Source: Paracoccaceae bacterium (GTDB lineage Bacteria > Pseudomonadota > Alphaproteobacteria > Rhodobacterales > Rhodobacteraceae). From it: a DNA stretch of 46,298 bases. Below are positions 43,658 through 46,298 of this stretch, piece after piece. Numbering within the stretch: position 1 is the first letter of the stretch; each line of letters begins with the position of its first letter. The position numbers and the translations under genes are program-made. The notes below the pieces were generated by a model. The model was given only the letters and a program-made list of their open reading frames with translations, did no database searches and was not told the origin of the DNA. The DNA lies in contig CACAPQ010000019.1 of the NCBI GenBank assembly GCA_902534325.1, positions 1 through 46,298 of the forward strand, given 5' to 3'.

Positions 43658-45484
43658 TCATTCAACCGTCACAGACTTGGCTAAATTTCTAGGTTGATCC
43701 ACGTCTGTGCCTTTTGCAACAGCTGTATAGTAGGCAATCAGTTGAACCGCGACGGCGTAAAGTAACGGGTTTAGCGTATCGATTGTTTTTGGTACTTCAA
43801 TAGTACTCCAAAATTCCTCATCTGTATTCTCAAAACCTGATTTGTCTGAGAGTAAAACCACCTTGCCACCTCTAGCGGCCACCTCTTGAACATTTGAAAT
43901 ATTTTTATCGAATAGCTTATCTTTAGGGGCTAGAATTATTACTGGAACCGATTTGTCAATTAATGCAATTGGCCCATGTTTTAACTCACCAGACGCATAA
44001 GCTTCAGCATGTATATAGCTGATTTCTTTTAATTTTAATGATCCTTCAAGCGCTAATGGATAAACAAGGCCTCTGCCAAGAAACAGAATATCACGTGCCT
44101 CTGATAATTTGTTTGCAAGTGCAATGAACTTATCTTTTTTCCCCAGGATTTGACTGATCATGGAAGGTATTTTCAAGAAATGAGAGTATATATTTTTTTG
44201 GTCTTTTTCTGAAATTTTTTGTACGTCAGCAGCTGCTTTGATTGATAATGCAAACAGAACAGAAAGCTGACAAGTGAACGCTTTTGTAGATGCAACTCCA
44301 ATTTCCACACCGGCCAGTATTGGTAAAGAATGATCACTTTCACGCGAAATAGAGCTCTCTGCTACATTAGTAATCGATAATATTTTTTTCGCCTTTCCAG
44401 AACAATATCTGAGGGCGGCTAAAGTATCAGCTGTTTCTCCTGATTGACTGACGAAAATGGCCAAAGTGTTTCTTTTGATTGGAGGCTCTCGATATCTAAA
44501 CTCTGATGCGATATCAATTTCGACCGGAATCCGCGCAATTTCCTCAAACCAGTACTTTGCGACATGACAAGCGTAAAAAGCCGTACCGCATGCAACTAAA
44601 GAAATTTGTTCAAAATCATTAAAGTTTAAATTTAAGTTATCGGGAAGAGTTACTTTTCCTGTTTTTTGATCAAAATAATATTCTAGGGCTAAACTTATAA
44701 CGCGGGGTTGCTCGTGAATTTCTTTCTCCATGAAATGTTGATAGCCATCTTTTTGAATTTGAGTATTTTCAGTGTTAATTTCTTTTATTTCTCGCTTGAC
44801 TGAATTTTTAGATTGATCCCAGATATCGACAGTTTTTCGAGTAAGAACAGCAAAGTCCCCTTCGTCTAAATATGAAATTTTATTAGTCATGGGAGATAAT
44901 GCAATGGCATCTGATCCTACGAACATCTCTCCTTTGCCATATCCTATGGCTAAAGGTGAGCCTTTACGAGCAGCAATCATCAAATCGTTTTGACCTTGGA
45001 ACAAGAAACATAGTGCAAAAGCACCTGTAAGCTTTTCAATTGTTTTTTGGGCAGCTTCGATAGGCTCATTCCCCTCTTCGATCATTGCTTGTGTGAGAAG
45101 GGCGATCGTCTCAGTATCGGTATCTGTAGTGTGTTTGATACCCTTTTTTTCTAAATACTTTCGAAGTTCTTGAAAATTTTCTATGATACCGTTGTGAACT
45201 ACTGCTACCTGTTCTGTCATATGTGGGTGAGCGTTGTTTACACTTGGTTTGCCGTGTGTGGCCCAACGAGTGTGTCCAATGCCAGATTTTCCTTGTATTG
45301 GGTCGCGCACTAAAAGATCGCTTAACTCTGCTAATTTTCCAAGCGATCTTCGTCGTCCCAGTTTCCCATCATTAAGTGTCGCGATACCAGCGCTATCGTA
45401 TCCTCTATATTCAAGTCTTTTCAGAGCATTAACCAATAATGGTCCAACTTCGTGATCACCTAAAATTCCAACAATACCGCACAT
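43658..45484 (-). CDS. glmS: Glucosamine-6-phosphate synthase GlmS
   Basis: GlmS makes glucosamine-6-phosphate from fructose-6-phosphate and glutamine, the entry to UDP-GlcNAc. It has 608 residues, normal length. Seen: N-terminal nucleophile Cys2 in MCGIVGILG, RLEYRGYDSAG from 23, GHTRWATHG and TDTETIALL for the class-2 amidotransferase; then two SIS domains with SLVACGTAFYACHVA, FVSQSGETADTLAALR and AEAYASGELKHGPIALID; and the family C-terminus NLAKSVTVE. It begins seven bases after the glmU stop. No glmS ribozyme-like leader fits, since it sits inside the operon. Confidence 0.98.
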   Translation of the reverse strand: MCGIVGILGDHEVGPLLVNALKRLEYRGYDSAGIATLNDGKLGRRRSLGKLAELSDLLVRDPIQGKSGIGHTRWATHGKPSVNNAHPHMTEQVAVVHNGIIENFQELRKYLEKKGIKHTTDTDTETIALLTQAMIEEGNEPIEAAQKTIEKLTGAFALCFLFQGQNDLMIAARKGSPLAIGYGKGEMFVGSDAIALSPMTNKISYLDEGDFAVLTRKTVDIWDQSKNSVKREIKEINTENTQIQKDGYQHFMEKEIHEQPRVISLALEYYFDQKTGKVTLPDNLNLNFNDFEQISLVACGTAFYACHVAKYWFEEIARIPVEIDIASEFRYREPPIKRNTLAIFVSQSGETADTLAALRYCSGKAKKILSITNVAESSISRESDHSLPILAGVEIGVASTKAFTCQLSVLFALSIKAAADVQKISEKDQKNIYSHFLKIPSMISQILGKKDKFIALANKLSEARDILFLGRGLVYPLALEGSLKLKEISYIHAEAYASGELKHGPIALIDKSVPVIILAPKDKLFDKNISNVQEVAARGGKVVLLSDKSGFENTDEEFWSTIEVPKTIDTLNPLLYAVAVQLIAYYTAVAKGTDVDQPRNLAKSVTVE

Positions 45485-45491
45485 ATGATCC

Positions 45492-46298
45492 TCAAGATTT
45501 ATTTTTTTGTTTGCGAAGGAGGTTCATTAATTTCTTACCCATCCCAATTTTATTTTCTTGGCGGGATCTAGCAAAAGCTAAAGCTTCATCCGGTATGTCT
45601 TTCGTAATCACAGAGCCGCTGGCCGTCACTGAACTTTTTCCCACTTTTACTGGAGCGACTAGCATAGTATTGGAGCCAATAAACGCACCATCCTCAATGT
45701 TGGTGTTGTGTTTGCTTACGCCATCATAATTGCATGTTATCGTACCAGCACCAACATTTACCTTTTCCCCAATTTTAGCATCGCCAATATACGATAAGTG
45801 ATTAATTTTACTTTTCGGGCCAACGATAGATTTTTTAACTTCCACGAAATTACCGACATTGGCCCCTTCGGAAACTATCGAGCCGGGCCTAATGCGCGCG
45901 TAAGGCCCTATTTTGGAATTAGGAAAAATATGACATCCCTCTAAGTGAGAAAAGGCGCGTATAGTCACATTTTCCTCGATCGTCACAGCCGGGGCTATTA
46001 CAACATTTTGCTCGATAACTGTGCCTTTGCCAATTTCTGTATCAAAAGAGAAAAAAACTGTTTCTGGAGAATTCAATTGAACACCTTTCTCCATAAATTC
46101 TATTCTCTTTGCTTTTTGGAATAATTCTTCTGCTCGAGCCAGCTCTTCAAGGGAATTAACGCCAATAGTTTCTTTTTCGTCACATAAAACGAGGGAAGAC
46201 TTAAAGCCAGCCTTAGCTGCAAGCTCTATACAGTCAGTGAGGTAAAACTCCTTAGATGCATTATCACTTCCTATTTTTGAAATTAAATCAAAAATTAG
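45492..46298 (-). CDS. glmU: Bifunctional GlcNAc-1-P uridylyltransferase/GlcN-1-P acetyltransferase GlmU (3' part)
   Basis: GlmU acetylates glucosamine-1-phosphate and joins it to UTP, giving UDP-GlcNAc. The 5' part, including the uridylyltransferase catalytic start, lies beyond the window end; 268 residues remain. Seen: the end of the N-terminal domain (KEFYLTDCIELA, IGVNSLEELARAEELF) and the left-handed beta-helix acetyltransferase with repeated hexapeptides, NVGNFVEVKKSIVG, INHLSYIGDAKIG with the catalytic-region His, and GAGTITCNYDG. An ATG at 46094 is internal (FMEKGVQLNSPET) and is not the start. It leads into glmS. Confidence 0.97.
   Translation of the reverse strand, partial: LIFDLISKIGSDNASKEFYLTDCIELAAKAGFKSSLVLCDEKETIGVNSLEELARAEELFQKAKRIEFMEKGVQLNSPETVFFSFDTEIGKGTVIEQNVVIAPAVTIEENVTIRAFSHLEGCHIFPNSKIGPYARIRPGSIVSEGANVGNFVEVKKSIVGPKSKINHLSYIGDAKIGEKVNVGAGTITCNYDGVSKHNTNIEDGAFIGSNTMLVAPVKVGKSSVTASGSVITKDIPDEALAFARSRQENKIGMGKKLMNLLRKQKNKS

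Noticed and set aside
45492..46094. A 200-codon acetyltransferase gene starting at 46094
   Set aside because: The frame is open to the window end and the upstream translation is clearly GlmU, so this is only its 3' part.
1..46298. CRISPR arrays, tRNA/rRNA genes, insertion sequences, prophage or defence genes
   Set aside because: No regular repeat-spacer pattern, tRNA-like cloverleaf, transposase or integrase motif was seen on either strand.

Overview
The window looks like chromosome of an AT-rich marine-type alphaproteobacterium, most likely a low-GC Rhodobacterales-affiliated lineage. The basis is gene order (murF-mraY-murD-ftsW-murG-murC-murB-ddl-ftsQ-ftsA-ftsZ-lpxC-bamD-recN; cobS/cobT beside a J-domain gene and bolA; pntA-pntB; glmU-glmS) and N-termini that resemble remembered roseobacter proteins (FtsW MTEMV, FtsQ RDPAPSR, FtsZ MTLNLS). 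No database search was made, so the placement is an inference. Coding density is very high: no gene-free stretch exceeds 300 bases, the longest being about 230 bp before pntA. I see no rRNA, tRNA, CRISPR array, insertion sequence, phage gene or attachment site.

Region 1 (1-16655, all +) is the distal half of the division and cell wall (dcw) cluster followed by envelope and repair genes. MurF, MurD, MurC, MurB and Ddl build UDP-MurNAc-pentapeptide; MraY and MurG make lipid I and lipid II; FtsW, FtsQ, FtsA and FtsZ run septation; LpxC commits to lipid A; BamD inserts outer-membrane proteins; RecN repairs DNA breaks.

Region 2 (16656-23184, all -) is a packed run transcribed cobS > cobT > Xaa-Pro aminopeptidase > DUF427 > FAD-linked lactate-type dehydrogenase. 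Region 3 (23364-31203) mixes strands: Tat-exported MsrB, a J-domain protein divergent from bolA, gatB, a small membrane protein that looks frameshifted, pepN, and a divergent photolyase/cryptochrome-like gene with a 50-codon DUF2256 zinc-ribbon gene. Region 4 (31274-41959) is metabolic: malate synthase G, a PuuD-like glutamine amidotransferase, kynureninase with an SDR, an exported metallo-beta-lactamase-fold protein with a degenerate metal motif, proton-translocating transhydrogenase PntAB and an M20 amidohydrolase. Region 5 (41997-46298, all -) is moaA, a NYN-domain gene, glmS and the 3' part of glmU; GlmS and GlmU make the UDP-GlcNAc that feeds the peptidoglycan and lipid A genes of region 1.

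Most of the window is ordinary housekeeping sequence and I found no convincing new multi-gene system. The items most worth a second look are the apparent frameshift in the small membrane protein (26453-26864), the metallo-beta-lactamase-fold protein lacking most of its HxHxDH motif, the photolyase-like protein without the usual FAD-proximal Asn motif next to DUF2256, the repeated AGTCAT words in the lpxC leader, the perfect palindrome before ftsZ, and the frequent TTG starts, two of them exactly four bases after an upstream stop codon.
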